Shown: positions 47,266 through 59,126 of the stretch, in pieces
How the letters are laid out: every line of letters begins with the position of its first letter
Position numbering within the stretch: position 1 is the stretch's first letter
NCBI GenBank assembly: GCA_036435485.1
Contig: CM071598.1
Span: 138,612,148-138,676,147, forward strand
DNA: 64,000 nt
From: Saposhnikovia divaricata
Taxonomy: Eukaryota > Streptophyta > Magnoliopsida > Apiales > Apiaceae
Reading direction: 5' to 3'
Program-made: the position numbers and the translations under genes
The notes under the pieces: generated by a model
Told to the model about the DNA's origin: nothing
The model's database searches: none
Seen by the model: only the letters and a program-made list of their open reading frames with translations

Positions 47266-48872
47266 CTTTCCTTCATTATAGCTTAGATGATCAGCTGGTC
47301 TATTACGGTTTATATAGCATCTTTAATCTTGAATTACGGTTTATATATTACAAAAAATCAAATTTTTTGTTGCAATTGATAGTATGAAAATTAAATTAAG
47401 GGCAAACATATACAGGGCACTTTTATCATAATTTCAATATTTTAGAATTATTATTAAAGATCAGGTGCTTTTCATATTTTTTAATTAAATACGCATTTTA
47501 CAATTCCATGTTTAAGTGAAGAGAGAGGCTTTGATAATTTAGGTTCATACTTTCACTTATATTTGATTTGGCATACAACATGGATCTTTATAGATATGTG
47601 ACATTTATCGATTTCATGTTATTGGTTGTAATGGACTTGTGTGATTATGTGATTGGTTTATGGGCGAAAAATGCAATTTTTCTTCTCTATTGACCATATC
47701 ATTTTTTCATGTAAAAATAATTTTAGATGAGCACTTTTAGAATGATTTCAAGGCAAGAGACATGTGCAACAACGCATTTTTGGTAAGGCTTACGCAGTTT
47801 GTTGTATTGATTTGTGATTGTAAATCTTAAATTATTTTTCCTGTTATTGTATCTTATTCGAATTTCAGTTTAGTTACGGTAATCATTGTTGGAGCCCATG
47901 AAATGAGCAAACATCATATAGATTAATTGCAAGAAAAGCATCTGGAAGATGACATCTCGATGTTGGCAATTTAGGTTTCTTTATCAGAGATATTGAAAGT
48001 AGGAGGGGTATCTCAAAAAGTAGGGACAAAACCTACTTGAGGAAAGAGCTTACAAGTTTGTTGCTGAAGAATAGGACACATGAAATTCTATTTTATTCTA
48101 TCATGTGTTAACTTCCAACGATATAAAAATAAACATTTGTAACTTTAAGCATATAACTCACAAACAGAAAATTGAAGTTACCATACAAGTATTTGATGGT
48201 GCCACCATTTGTGTGCCCTTTGTGCTTCATGACACTGACTACAATTGGGTTCTATCCTATGCAAAGATGTTGGAAGAGCTTCAAAGTTTTTAGGTCTTTC
48301 GTCTTTGGAACTCATTTCAAGATTGATGTGAAAGCCAGTCTGGAACTAACCCTCATAGTATGGTCCATATTTAGTGTTAAATTATGATTACAATGGAATT
48401 GTAGATATGAATGAATTCAAAGGCTGGTAAAGTAGATAATGCTTGCCATTTGTGAGGGTCTTGGATTTTCATCCGTGTTTGAATTTTTTACATGTGAAAG
48501 TTCTTGGAGAGGAGAATGCAATTTCCTTCCACCAGTTTTCCAATTAGTTTTGCATGTTCTTCCATATTCTATAACACATCAATGTTATAAACAAAATTAT
48601 TAATAATCAAATATGTTTTGAAATATTAATTTCCGTGTGCGAAACATGGGCATATTCCCTAGTAATAATGTAAGATGTTAAGCATTGAAAAGAAATTTGA
48701 TTGCAGGAAAATGAATTGAATTTTTTTTTTTTGCACAAAATAATCAACATATAATAATAAGAAGGTGCATAACTCAACTTTAACTTTTTAAATGCACGAT
48801 TACCTTCTATTAAGTTTGTCTAATCGATGATGTAACTTTGAGGAGGCAATAATATCGGAAGTATCCTATTAA

Positions 48873-48961
48873 AGGGTAAAAGAGCTATTTCATCACTGTA
48901 CAATACACAAACTTTCGGTTGGGTAAAAAATTGTACAGTGATGAAATAGCTCTTTAACCCT
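48873..48961. mobile_element. 89-bp foldback MITE
   Basis: Two arms of about 31 bp (AGGGTAAAAGAGC ... CACTGTACAAT and its inverse) enclose a 27-base loop; I see one mismatch. The perfect 8-bp duplication CCTATTAA flanks it (48865-48872, 48962-48969), as for hAT transposition. It is almost all arm, so it folds as one hairpin. Confidence 0.8.
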
Positions 48962-49380
48962 CCTATTAAATGACTACTTTGATGCACAATGATTCTTCCG
49001 TTAATTCTATCCTAATAACCTGCGGTGCTTTGTCATAGAATGATCTATAGAGTTTGTAAGAGTTTATGCAAATGTAAAGGAAAAGATTTGTATTGGCATT
49101 AGAATTGGTGTGACTTGGTGTAAGAACCCCAAATTTTGGATATAATTAAAACTTTTATTAAGTAATGATAAAATGAGGAACAATGATTCCGACAACAAGG
49201 TCACCAGCTCTAATGAATGGTGGTTTCAAAGAACAATGATTGTAATGAATGGATATTTCTTTGGACAATGATCCTGATGCATTGGTATATTGTCAGAATA
49301 GAGTAATTCGATGGTTGAGGACCTAGATAAGAATAATCTACCATCCAGGAAGGAGCTAATGGATCCTTGAAGGGAAATGA

Positions 49381-49438
49381 GTACGTGCATAGTGTTTCCC
49401 GTACGTGCATAGTGTTTCCCGTACGTGCATAGTAATTT
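49381..49438 (+). repeat. 20-bp minisatellite, three units, in solo LTR B
   Basis: Same unit as at 9931-10010 (TACGTGCATAGTGTTTCC core), one unit fewer. Confidence 0.88.
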
Positions 49439-51541
49439 GTTGGATGAATAGTGATTTTGTAAGTTGGAAAACTTTTCACGCCACCCTATGTACGGGACGT
49501 GATATGGATGTTTCAAAGTCATATTAGTAATACGCGGAGGAAATAAGTGAATGCAGAGACGATCGGAATTCAAAAATTCCAAATTCTTTTTCGGTATAAT
49601 ATTTGACCGGACAGTGGATTAAATATTATTATAAATCCAAGAATTGAGATATTAACTTTGAGGATTTGATATTTTGGGATGTTATTATATTTGATTTAAG
49701 AATGAAGGTAGGAAACCACTGAGGCAGTGAAACAAGCGTTCTAGAAACCGCTAAAACGTTATAACGAGATTAATCAATAAAGCGAACGAATCCTAGATTG
49801 CGGATTAAGTTCGTATCGAGATTAAATATCCTACATGGTCATCACGAGGATTATATTAAGGATTGGGGAAGGTATTATGAATATCGAGAAATTTCCCGGT
49901 AAACCCTAGAGGTGAAACTACTTAGTTATTCGTCCGAACGATCAATGAATTGAGCAATAACCGGATAAAAGAGCAAGTAGAGAGCAAGGTGCATGCATGT
50001 GCAAGTAAGAAATATCTACTAACCAAACTAGTACCAAGGAACTAGAACACTTAGAGAATAAACCAAGCACTTAGCTTCCAAACCAAGACAAACCAATACT
50101 CATCCACTTAGTGATGCAAGCAATGACCTCCCACCTTTAATAAAGTAGCTTTATGGACTAGATATTATTTAGACATATCAATAATACATTTTGGATGAGA
50201 TTAAACCAAGCAAACAAAGCAACCAACTTCATTCTCTCCAAAAATGGAGCATTCGGCTTCTTCTTAAAATCCAAGATCAAAGTCCCACTTCCACTCCTTG
50301 TTTGATCTTGCAATTTTTATGGTAAGTCCTATATTTCATAAAAATGATACCCTAGAAATCTTAGCCTCAAAATCCATTGTTTCCATTTTCAAAGAAATCA
50401 TCAAAGTCTAGGGTGAATAGTGATTTTCAAGAACAACTCTTGATTTTCTTGATTTCTAGGATGATCTAAGCTTGGTTATGGGTATACAAGGACTATGCAA
50501 GGCTTAGCAAGGTCTTTACACACTCCAAGGAAGGTATAAATCTCTTGAAACCCTAGGCCTTACTTTGATATCATGCTTGTTCTTGATGATTTTAGAGTAT
50601 TATGTTCTTAATGATGTTATAAGCATGATTAGTTAAGTGGTTTAGTGAATCAAGAAGCATGATGATTTTCAATACCAAGATCAGTAGCTTCTGGACTCTT
50701 AGAGATGCTTATTAAGTGTATAAATTGTTTAGATGCCCGGTGTGGCTTGGTTGATGCGATATGATTTTTAGAATGCTCGATTCATAGCCGTCGTAATGCC
50801 CGATTTTCATTAACATTAAGAAATCGATATGGTCAGTGGTCATAACTCTCTGTTCTTGACAAAGCAATGAACCCTACCGATAGGTTTTTAAACATAGATC
50901 ACTTTGGCGAAAGAATCGAAGCGTTTCGATTTACGGTTTAGGAATTATGGTTAAATTCGTAAAAGTGGTTCGTAACCATAACCGAAAGTTCGTAATTGAA
51001 ATTGAACCCTCGTAAAATACGTAAGTCAGTGGCGAATCTTGGTAATTAAATACTAGAGGTAAAAAGGAAGGTGTGAGAGAAAACCTCATGTGAAACGGAT
51101 CGTTTTCCGATTTTATAAAAATGTTCGAATCAAAGTTAATCGCGAACGAACCCCTAAAAACCCGCTTGATTATAACTTCGGTAAAACACTTAGAAAACGG
51201 GCGATAAAACTCGGAGCATAATATTGATTCGTAACGATCGACTTTAGAACTTGTATGACTTAAGTATGTCCCAAGTGTAAGTACAATGACATGTCGTATT
51301 AACGAACGAATGTCGGGTCGGATCGATGATAAAAGGAATCCACTAAAAGGGGTATAACGAGATAACTCGAGAACGTGTTTCGATTTAAGTATAACTTAAC
51401 TTTTAAGATGTTAAGTGATTAATCTCGAATGCCTTGGCTATTTATAGATCACCAAGCTGACCCGGGACCCGCTACCACTACCTCTTACCGTACTCGACTA
51501 CCAGGCAAGTTGCAATTCCCTTCTTTTAGGCTGTTGTTGTG

Positions 51542-51581
<40 letters not shown>

Positions 51582-51789
51582 TTCTGTTATACATATGCCA
51601 TAGCATGCATGCCTACTTTCAAGTTATATCGTTATGCTTGTTCCCTGATTGTTTATTGGCTTATAAATTAAATACCTAATGTATCAATTATAAGCCGGTT
51701 ATTGTAAGACCCTCAGAGAAGGGTGTATATATCTTATTCATCAAATATAGACCGGGAGTCAATATTTCTTGATACATCAAGGTTACCTC

Positions 51790-52470
51790 GAAGGAAAATA
51801 TTTAAGTAAATATTTTCCCTTATTCGGGCGACGAATATTATTTGAATATTCGTTCGAGATTATTTATTTAACGATCCTTACTTCAAATAATTATTTGAAC
51901 GTAACCATTCGACGAATAATATTTTTCAATGTTCATTCAGAGTCGAATTGATTATCGATTATTATTTCGAATATTCTTCTAAAGGTTGGACTACTAAATG
52001 AATATTATTTGGATACTCATTTAGAATATTATTCATTAAATGAATATTACTTTTGAATATTCATTTAAGATAGTAATTACCTGATGAATATTATTTTAAT
52101 GTTCATCTGAAGCTTGATTTATTTATCGAGTCTTATCTTGAATATTCCTTTAAAGCTTGGATTACTAAATGAATATTACTTGATATTCATTTAGAATATT
52201 ATTCATTAAATGAATATTACTTTTTCAATAAACATTTAAATTCCTAATTAATTATGAATATTATTATGAATATTCATCCAGGGTTCTATTTAATCATGAA
52301 TATTATTTTGAATATTCGTTTGAATATTTAATTATGCAATAAATATTCTCTCGATATTTCTTCAAGGATTATTTGAGAAATACTCTGATTAAAGATATTC
52401 TTTCATATTCCTAAATATTCTGTAAAATATTTTAATTCAATAAATATTAGAGAATATTTATTCCACACTT
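51790..52470. repeat. AT-rich GAATATT array in solo LTR B
   Basis: Homologous to 12740-13420 with many point differences. Its density of palindromic AATATT words is the most visible feature of these LTRs. Confidence 0.8.
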
Positions 52471-53835
52471 AGAATAAGCTCGATAAGGTTTATCTTCTTC
52501 GATTATTACGGAAAATATTTCGGAGTCATATTATTATTAATCTTATATCAAGAAAGGTTCTCAGACATCATTCTTCTTTGAGTCTATCTCCCTAATAATA
52601 AGGGAACCTTACTTGGAAAATGTTATTTACCTGGTCGACTTCCCGGTCAATAAAGTATTCTCTTCACTCGCAACTCGGGTGCTATTGGCTTATTAAGTCA
52701 TTGTGTACCTTCTCATCTTTCGAGGGGTAAGATTGTTGGAACAAGTTGATATTCGTTACCAAGCAATAGCTTGGAAGTTATTGGTGAAATTTTCCTTTTC
52801 AACTAGATACGACTACTTTGTGGAGTCTTATCAACAAGTATTATACTTGGGGAAAGGGGGACGAACGTTACATTCAGAATCATAAATTCTTTTTGAACTA
52901 GGAGTCGTGTAAGAGGTCGAGTAGCGCCGGTCCATCCCCTTTGGCCCAACCGTTGGCCGGGGAGAGCTAGTAAGGCGGTAGACAAGTAAAGCCGTTAGTT
53001 CTTCCTTCTACCGGTAGTAAATCTAATTTGAGCTTTACGATCTTGACTGATCATCAAGATTGGAACAGCGGGCGCGGTGAATACTCCATCATTGGTTCAT
53101 CATCCAAACTTATTTATTTCCTGCAACATGATTACTATTGGCAGAGCTGGAAAAGTGTTCATAACTGGAATTGCAATCTTTTCATGCAAGTTCCTCTTTT
53201 AATGGCAATGAGAATATCTCGCTTACTTTTGATGTAGCAGATATTTCTACAAACAAATACTTTAAGTTACCTTGTAACTTCATCGTTCATATTATACTGG
53301 CATCATTTCCGTAAATGCATGGCATATGGTTTGAAAGATACTTTTGAACTGTTATATATTATTGTTGGTGGGCTATTGCTCACCCTTGCTTTATTATTAT
53401 ATCACAACAACAGCTAGACCAGATGACTCGCACAAGGCGCACTCGACGCGGGCGAGGACGATAAGACTACCAGAGCTGAAGAAGAAGCTATTGGTAGGAT
53501 ATATTTATTCTTTCAGTACCAAGAATATGGTCTAGTATGACTCATGTAAATGGATGGCAAAGAGTATGTATTTATATTGAATTTCATTTGGATTGTAAGA
53601 ACTCATAATGTGATTAATAAAATTTGACTGTTACTCTGATTTCATCTCTGGGACTATAACGGGTGTGTTTTATATTGTTGTGTTGGGTTATAGAGACGTA
53701 ATTTATTTTATGTTAAGGAAAGTTTAATTGTTGTGGACAGAATTGGAAACCGTAACCACCGGATCCCGGACCCCGGATCTGGGGGTGTTACACTTGGAAT
53801 AAGATCAAGACAGCTACAACAATGTGAGTAATTGA

Positions 53836-54816
53836 TAGGGTTGAGAAAAAATCGAAAAAAAATTCGAAACCAAAATCGTTAAAAATTGAATCGTATTAAT
53901 CGAACCGAAACCGAAATCGATTATGCGGTTGCGATTATAAGTTGGAACCGATCCGTAAAACTGAACCGATCCGATTAATATAAATAAATAAATAAATAAA
54001 TGTAGTTATCTTTTGCTGCAAACTACCTATTCTACTATCTTTTGTTGGAAAATGAATATTCTGTTGTATTCTGTTGGAAAATAGAATAATCTGTCATAAG
54101 TTTAGTTTTTCTTTTGCATATTTGAGTTGACATGTAAGTTGCTCGCAGTTATAGTCATATTACTCGTTATTCTATTATTTATGTTAGCTTTATGATCGGA
54201 AAATAATTGTGATACCATTGAAATGAACTTCTGGGCCTCACTAGCTCAGCATCTTTTTTATCCAGATGGAGTCGCGCATCGCTAAAGAGCACAAGTTTGA
54301 AAGTCTTGCTGGTGATATAAATACAGATACTTAAGATATAGATTATCGTATAGCAAAGAATTTGAAAGTCATGTCTGAGACAATCAGTAGAGGCTTTTAA
54401 GCCTTGCTGGGTCTTAAGGCTTTTAAGCCTTGCCGAAGCTTTATTATGAAGCCTTATGATATATTTGTTTATTGCTGGAAATCTTCACTGTCAGCTCGAA
54501 AAAGTCCACTTGCTCGAAGATTATATTGAATTTTCGTTATTCAGGAATTATGTTAGACTTTCGTAATTTAATATAAAAACTTTGTATGTTATTCCAGTAG
54601 AACAAGTGAACAAGTTATGCTTAAAAATTCTTGTAATCGAATTTATTTTGTCATTTTTAATTCTTGCGATTTTATAATCGAAACCGAACCGATGTTTTTA
54701 ATCCAAAACCGAACCTTCATTGCGGTTGCGGTTTTGGTTTTTAATTTTTAAAATCCGAGACTTTCGGTTATGATTTTATCTTAAAACCGCACTAATCTGA
54801 TCGATGCTCTACCCTA
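53836..54816. mobile_element. non-autonomous hAT-type element, 981 bp
   Basis: Ends TAGGGTTGAG and CTCTACCCTA are inverted with one mismatch, flanked by GTAATTGA and GTAAATGA (8 bp, one mismatch). Subterminal regions are rich in AACCGAAACCG and GGTTTCGGTT-type words, a pattern common in hAT MITEs. No transposase frame. Confidence 0.75.
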
Positions 54817-54824
54817 GTAAATGA

Positions 54825-55672
54825 GGATGTATGTGATAAAGATTAATGAGAATTGTGACAAACTCTATTACTAGGATTGTGCATTCCGTTCAGTTAACCA
54901 AAAATCATATCGATAATCGAAATAATTTTGGTTTGATTAACCAAATTATTTAATATCAATACGATTTTTGGTAGCATTTTTTTTACAATTTGATTATTCG
55001 ATAATTCGATTATTAGTTGCTCTTAACAAAAAACCGAAAAATAACCAAAATTATACTAATATTTATATTATATATAAAGTTGTACATATAGTTAGCATCG
55101 TACATATAGTTAATGATTTTTATGTAATAGATGCGTATGACTCTATATAATTAGATGCATAAAACCTCCCGTTAATACTTATAAAAGAAGACGTGTTGAT
55201 CCTGCTTGTTCCAGTATAAGTTTCAAAGTTGGAAAATGAAGAGTGAATTTTTAAACTTCAAACATAAACTGGATATGAATTATGTATAGTGAGTAGACCC
55301 GGCAATTTTTGACACGAAACGACACGAAAATTTAGTGTTTGGGTTTGCATTTTTAGTACACGACACGAAAGTACACGAACACGAAAGTACACGACCGAGA
55401 TTTAGTGTTGGGTTTGGGTTTACCCTTCAAGTACACGACACGACACGAAGTACACGAAATAAATTAATAACTAAATAAATAAATAAATAAATATATATAT
55501 ATATATTATATATTTATAATATTTTTTAACAATGATATATAAGTCAATCAAATTTTCAAGGCTTAGAGCATCTCCAACAATCTCTTAGTTGCCTATTAAA
55601 TATAATATAAATTATATGGCTCTTAGCAAGTTAGTACATAGATTTCCGTGTCAATTCCAACAATGCTCCTTA
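54825..55672. other. MITE-derived fragments, no gene
   Basis: 54865-55050 looks like one end of another hAT MITE (GGATTGTGCATTCCGTTCAGTTAACC). 55290-55470 holds repeated ACACGAAAGTACACGA words, again like one end of a MITE family. 55568 begins another GAGCATCTCCAAC end. I could not pair the ends, so boundaries are not given. Confidence 0.45.
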
Positions 55673-55837
55673 GAGCATCTCCAACGCCCATGAGCCCTTA
55701 CCAATAATCTGCCATGTGTACAATAAATAGGGATTTCACCTTCGAAACCAAACTCCAACCGGGTGAGCCCTTCCCCAAAATTTTTAGGGGAGAGAAAGAT
55801 GAACCCCATGTTTGAGGGATAAAACTAAAGCCTCTAT
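55673..55837 (+). mobile_element. left part of a Harbinger-type MITE, cut by a Gypsy LTR
   Basis: Starts GAGCATCTCCAACG, the same terminal motif as the intact MITE at 15189-15502, with TTA just before it. The other end is not seen because a retroelement begins at 55838. Confidence 0.5.
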
Positions 55838-56486
55838 TGATAACTCTGTAATTTGACCGGGTACTTCCTCGCCAACTCCTGTCTCGGAAGTGGTATAGCT
55901 GTTGTGGGGTATCTTCAAAACAACACCGGAGGGGGGGTTTGGCCCCGAGGTGCCTCTGGCGTGAGAATAAGAGTTGGCTTTGGAAGGGAATAATCAAGCA
56001 GAGTATCAAAAGTAATAAATGTGTGTAGGTGTGTAATAATGGCTAACCCCTAAATCTTATTCCTTGGGGGTATTTATAGCCCTAGGCCTAGGGTTTAGGG
56101 GTAGGTTACCTCTATTCCTGACCGTCGGATCTGGGGACAGCCCGCTGAATTCCCGGGATGTGGGACACGTGTCCCTATTTGTGGGGACCGTTGACTTGAG
56201 TGTGGCGACGTTGTTGTGGACATGATTTGACAAGTGCTCTTTCTTGTCGTTTAGTGTTAGTCAGCGCCAGGTGTGGGATTGTCGGCTGAACTGGGGTGCC
56301 ACGTGCGCTGAGTGTCACTGATCTGGGGTCCCCTAGTCTGGGGTGGGGACCACACCACGTGGTGGTGGCTCCGGGCCCGAACCCATTGGTCTAGGCTGGG
56401 TTGCTCTTATTCTCATGAGTTGGATTGCTTGTAGCTTTGGGATCAAGGTTGGGCCTAATTGGGCCTGGGCTATTTCTAGCCTATCA
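55838..56486 (-). repeat. 3' LTR of the Tat-type element, 649 bp
   Basis: Ends TGATAAC and CTATCA form the inverted termini TGATA/TATCA. On the minus strand a TATA-like CTATAAATACCCCC lies at about 56070 and CTCTTATTCTCACGCC follows near 55970, a leader style I associate with Tat LTRs. TSD candidate TCTAT (55833-55837) cannot be checked. Confidence 0.7.
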
Positions 56487-56953
56487 TTTGCCCCACACTC
56501 CCTTATGCGGGTTCTCCAGATGAGGGAGTAGTAGGAAGATTTGAGTTCTGCCGCCTTGAAGAAGAAATTTTTTGCTTTCTAGGCCCGGGGTGTTCGTTGA
56601 GGTGCGCATCCCCGGGGCTATGAGTGTTGTAGCTTCTTTGTAGCTTTAAGGTTTCCTTGTCTTCGAAGAGAGATTTTTTGGTTTGGTTGCCCCCAGGCCC
56701 GGGGTGTGTGCAGAGGTACGCATCCCCGGAGCTAGGAGTGTTATGGGTTTGATGCGCATGCAAATATATATCCGTAAATATATATTCGTAAATATATATC
56801 TGCATATATACATGTATTTTTTGGGGCTCTCTCTCTTCTTCTTCTTTTTTTTTTAGTGAAGACCAGTTGTCATCCACTATCGCCGGGTTTTGGAAGCTTT
56901 GGGCCAAGTTTTTGGGCCGCCACGTGTCTTTGGCGGTTGGGATTCGGGATTGC

Positions 56954-56960
56954 CTATAAA
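56954..56960 (+). promoter_or_regulatory. TATA box of the antisense accessory gene
   Basis: CTATAAA, 283 bp upstream of ATG 57243 on the plus strand, in an otherwise CT-rich leader. It suggests the accessory gene has its own promoter inside the element. Confidence 0.5.
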
Positions 56961-57242
56961 TTGTGGTTGTCCTTCTCACTTTTGTCTTTTACGAATTCTT
57001 GACTTGTTGCTGTTATTCTGCTTCTCTGAGGACACGATCTCCGGGCTAAAGGCATTTTTCTGACTTTCGAGCTTTCTCCGCTCCCCGATCTCCTGATATC
57101 TCTATAAGTCCTTCTGCCTCAGCCTTTTTTGTACTTTGCTTTATTATTCTAGTTCTCCGGAGTTTTGCGCTTTTGTGCATGTTTGTGTGTGTTTTAATTG
57201 TTAGCCTTCGTTTTCTGGGTAGCCCGGGATAGCATTCTTTTT

Positions 57243-59126
57243 ATGGTTAGGACCCGGGTGACCGCTAAGCGAGTACTTGTTCCGCTTTCTGACGCAAGTA
57301 GCACCTCTTGTAGCGGTAGCTCGGCAGACAGTAGCCCCGAGTACATAGAATTAGAGTGGTGTATAATGGGAAGGAAGAAGAGGAGTCTTCCCGTAGTCAT
57401 CAGAATTATTACCAAGGACATGGGTCCGGGGTATAGTTTGAGCGAGCCAGACGGCAGTTGGGGCCATACTCAACATTATTTTGTTAGAAGGGACCCGGGG
57501 ATTCCGCAGGCTTATTTCTTTAGGGATCTTAGCGTGGAATTCTCCCAAAATGAGGACGTGGCACTCATGGTAGAGTATAATGAGGCCTTTCTGAATTCGA
57601 AGTTCGGAGGTAAACCTGGCTCCGGGATGGATGTTGCTCCATTCCGGTCTCAGTATATAGAGGAACCCGTGGAGTGGGATCGGATATTCTGCACTACTTT
57701 CCACTTGGGTGACGAGGTAGAGTGGAGGTGGCCTGAGCCCGGGGACAAGATTTACCACAGGCCGGAGCGAGGCTGGGTTGGGGTGTGGTTGGAGCATTTG
57801 CGGTCAGGGTATGGACCCCGGTGCCACCAATTCGTCAAGTCGTTATGTTTGTTTGAGTACGGGATCCCCATAACACAACTTACCCCAAATGTTGTGAAGT
57901 GGATCTACTATTTCTTAGGGTGTTGTGAAGCCGCCGGAGTACTGCCCACCTTTAAGCTTTTCCATCATTTGTTCAGGCTGGTTCACTCCAACAACGCGCC
58001 CCTGTTTGAGTTTAGATTCCCAGGCAAGGCATGCGGGTACCCTTCTTCGGCCTCCAAGCCTCTCGGTATGCTGCCTTCCTTAAAGGGGTGGAATGGAGAG
58101 TTTGTCTTTCTCCGGGGTGTGGATCTCCGGTTTATGCCCACATTCAAGGAGAAGCCCCTGGCCATGCACTTTGATGTCTATGAGCTTCAGGGTGATGCGC
58201 TAGACCGGGTTCACACCTTCTGTCAGGGTCTTAAGAGGCAAGTGACTAGGGATGACCTGATGAGTCACAAGTATCTTTTTGAAATAGGATGTAAGTTTGG
58301 GTTGCATTTTATTTTTTTTTGTCTTCCAATTTATTTTGCTCCGGACTAACGTACTCTTCATCCTTCCAGGTCTTCCCGGATATTCACCGGAATTTGAGCA
58401 GTTTATCAACATGAACAAGAGGAACGAAGCTTTGGCCGCAGCTTTCCAGGGTATTGGACACGTTCGGGACAACACTAAGACCCCCGAAGATGCTGGCGGG
58501 TCTCAGACCAATTAGGAGGGAGGTTCTGAGAACAGGATGGTGGACCCGGGGCCTGTCAATCCCGGCACAGGGGTTGAGGATTCTGGGCTGGTCCCGAGGA
58601 AGAGGCCTAGGTCTTCCGCCCTTCAGACCGAGAAGTTCGGCAATATGATCTCCGATTGCGAGGTAGCCCGGGATGATCCAGTTGTCGAGGGCTCGAAGAA
58701 AGCTAACTTCAGTCCTCATGAAGCGGCCCCCGTGTCTCCGGAGGAGAGGAATTTTATCGGTTTTTTAGCCGATCTCCCCAACAAGAAGGAGTGGGAGGAT
58801 ATGAGCAAGAGTTCAACCGTCTCTCTCCTAGAGGATATGATGGGGTCTATGGTCAGGTACGTAGCTTTTCCGGTTGTTATGGTTCTTTATTCTGCCTCTA
58901 AGTTTAATCTTTTTCTTCATTTTATGTAGCTGGGGGTCCGGATGGCCGGATGTGCTGCTTCTGCCCGACGGGAGATTGAAGCTGCACGGGAGGCCCGGGA
59001 GAAGGAGTAGGAGATGGAGAAGCTGAGGAAGGAGGTTCTCGAGCTAGAAGAGGCCACGGAGGCCCGGGTCAAGAAATACAAAGATGCATGCATACTCCTG
59101 TCCAAAGAGCGGGACTCAGCGAAGGC
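57243..59126 (+). pseudogene. antisense accessory gene of the Tat element, PF04195-like, truncated
   Basis: Exon 1 (57243-58290, 349 codons) ends at a GTAAGT donor; exon 2 starts at 58370 after TTCCAG; a second intron is likely (58861-58929). The region GYGPRCHQFVKSLCLFEYG ... ITQLTPNVVKWIYYFLGC resembles the plant domain named putative gypsy-type transposon (PF04195). The end is a highly charged coiled coil (REIEAAREAREKE, MEKLRKEVLELEEA). Two in-frame TAG codons (58513-58515, 59008-59010) interrupt it, and the next retrotransposon cuts it at 59127. The domain name is historical; no transposase activity is known. The GC content is well above the surroundings. Confidence 0.6.

Larger units (their letters stand above)
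43564..48662 (+). mobile_element. probable Helitron, ~5.1 kb
   Basis: The 3' end is convincing: a hairpin (CCGTGT-GCGAA-ACATGG, 48633-48649), then GCATATTCCCTAG, then T, very close to the plant Helitron consensus. The 5' end is less certain: TCTATATCTATATTTATATC at 43564 follows an A and resembles plant Helitron starts, and insertion between A and T fits both borders. No Rep/helicase frame is present, so it would be non-autonomous. The interior is AT-rich with scattered exon-like pieces. Confidence 0.6.
49119..53792 (+). mobile_element. solo LTR, 4674 bp, same family as 9669-14702, copy B
   Basis: Starts TGTAAGAACCCC, ends GGGGGTGTTACA, with the perfect 5-bp duplication CTTGG (49114-49118, 53793-53797). 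No internal coding region. Compared with copy A it lacks about 450 bp near the left, has three minisatellite units instead of four, a longer AT dinucleotide run (51547-51579) and a 50-bp insertion near the right end (53684-53733). Confidence 0.93.
55838..59126 (-). mobile_element. Tat-type Ty3/Gypsy element, 3' end, minus strand, interrupted at 59127
   Basis: Its 3' LTR is 55838-56486; a polypurine tract (minus strand GGGAGTGTGGGGCAAA, 56487-56502) abuts it; an accessory gene on the opposite strand follows. Antisense extra genes between pol and the 3' LTR are known from Tat elements such as Grande and Retand. The remainder, including pol, lies beyond the next element and outside the window. 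Assignment to Tat rests on this layout and on the LTR style, since no RT is visible. Confidence 0.65.

Noticed and set aside
56503..56979. 158-codon minus-strand frame
   Set aside because: Lies across the leader and TATA box of the antisense accessory gene; composed of low-complexity CT/GA sequence.
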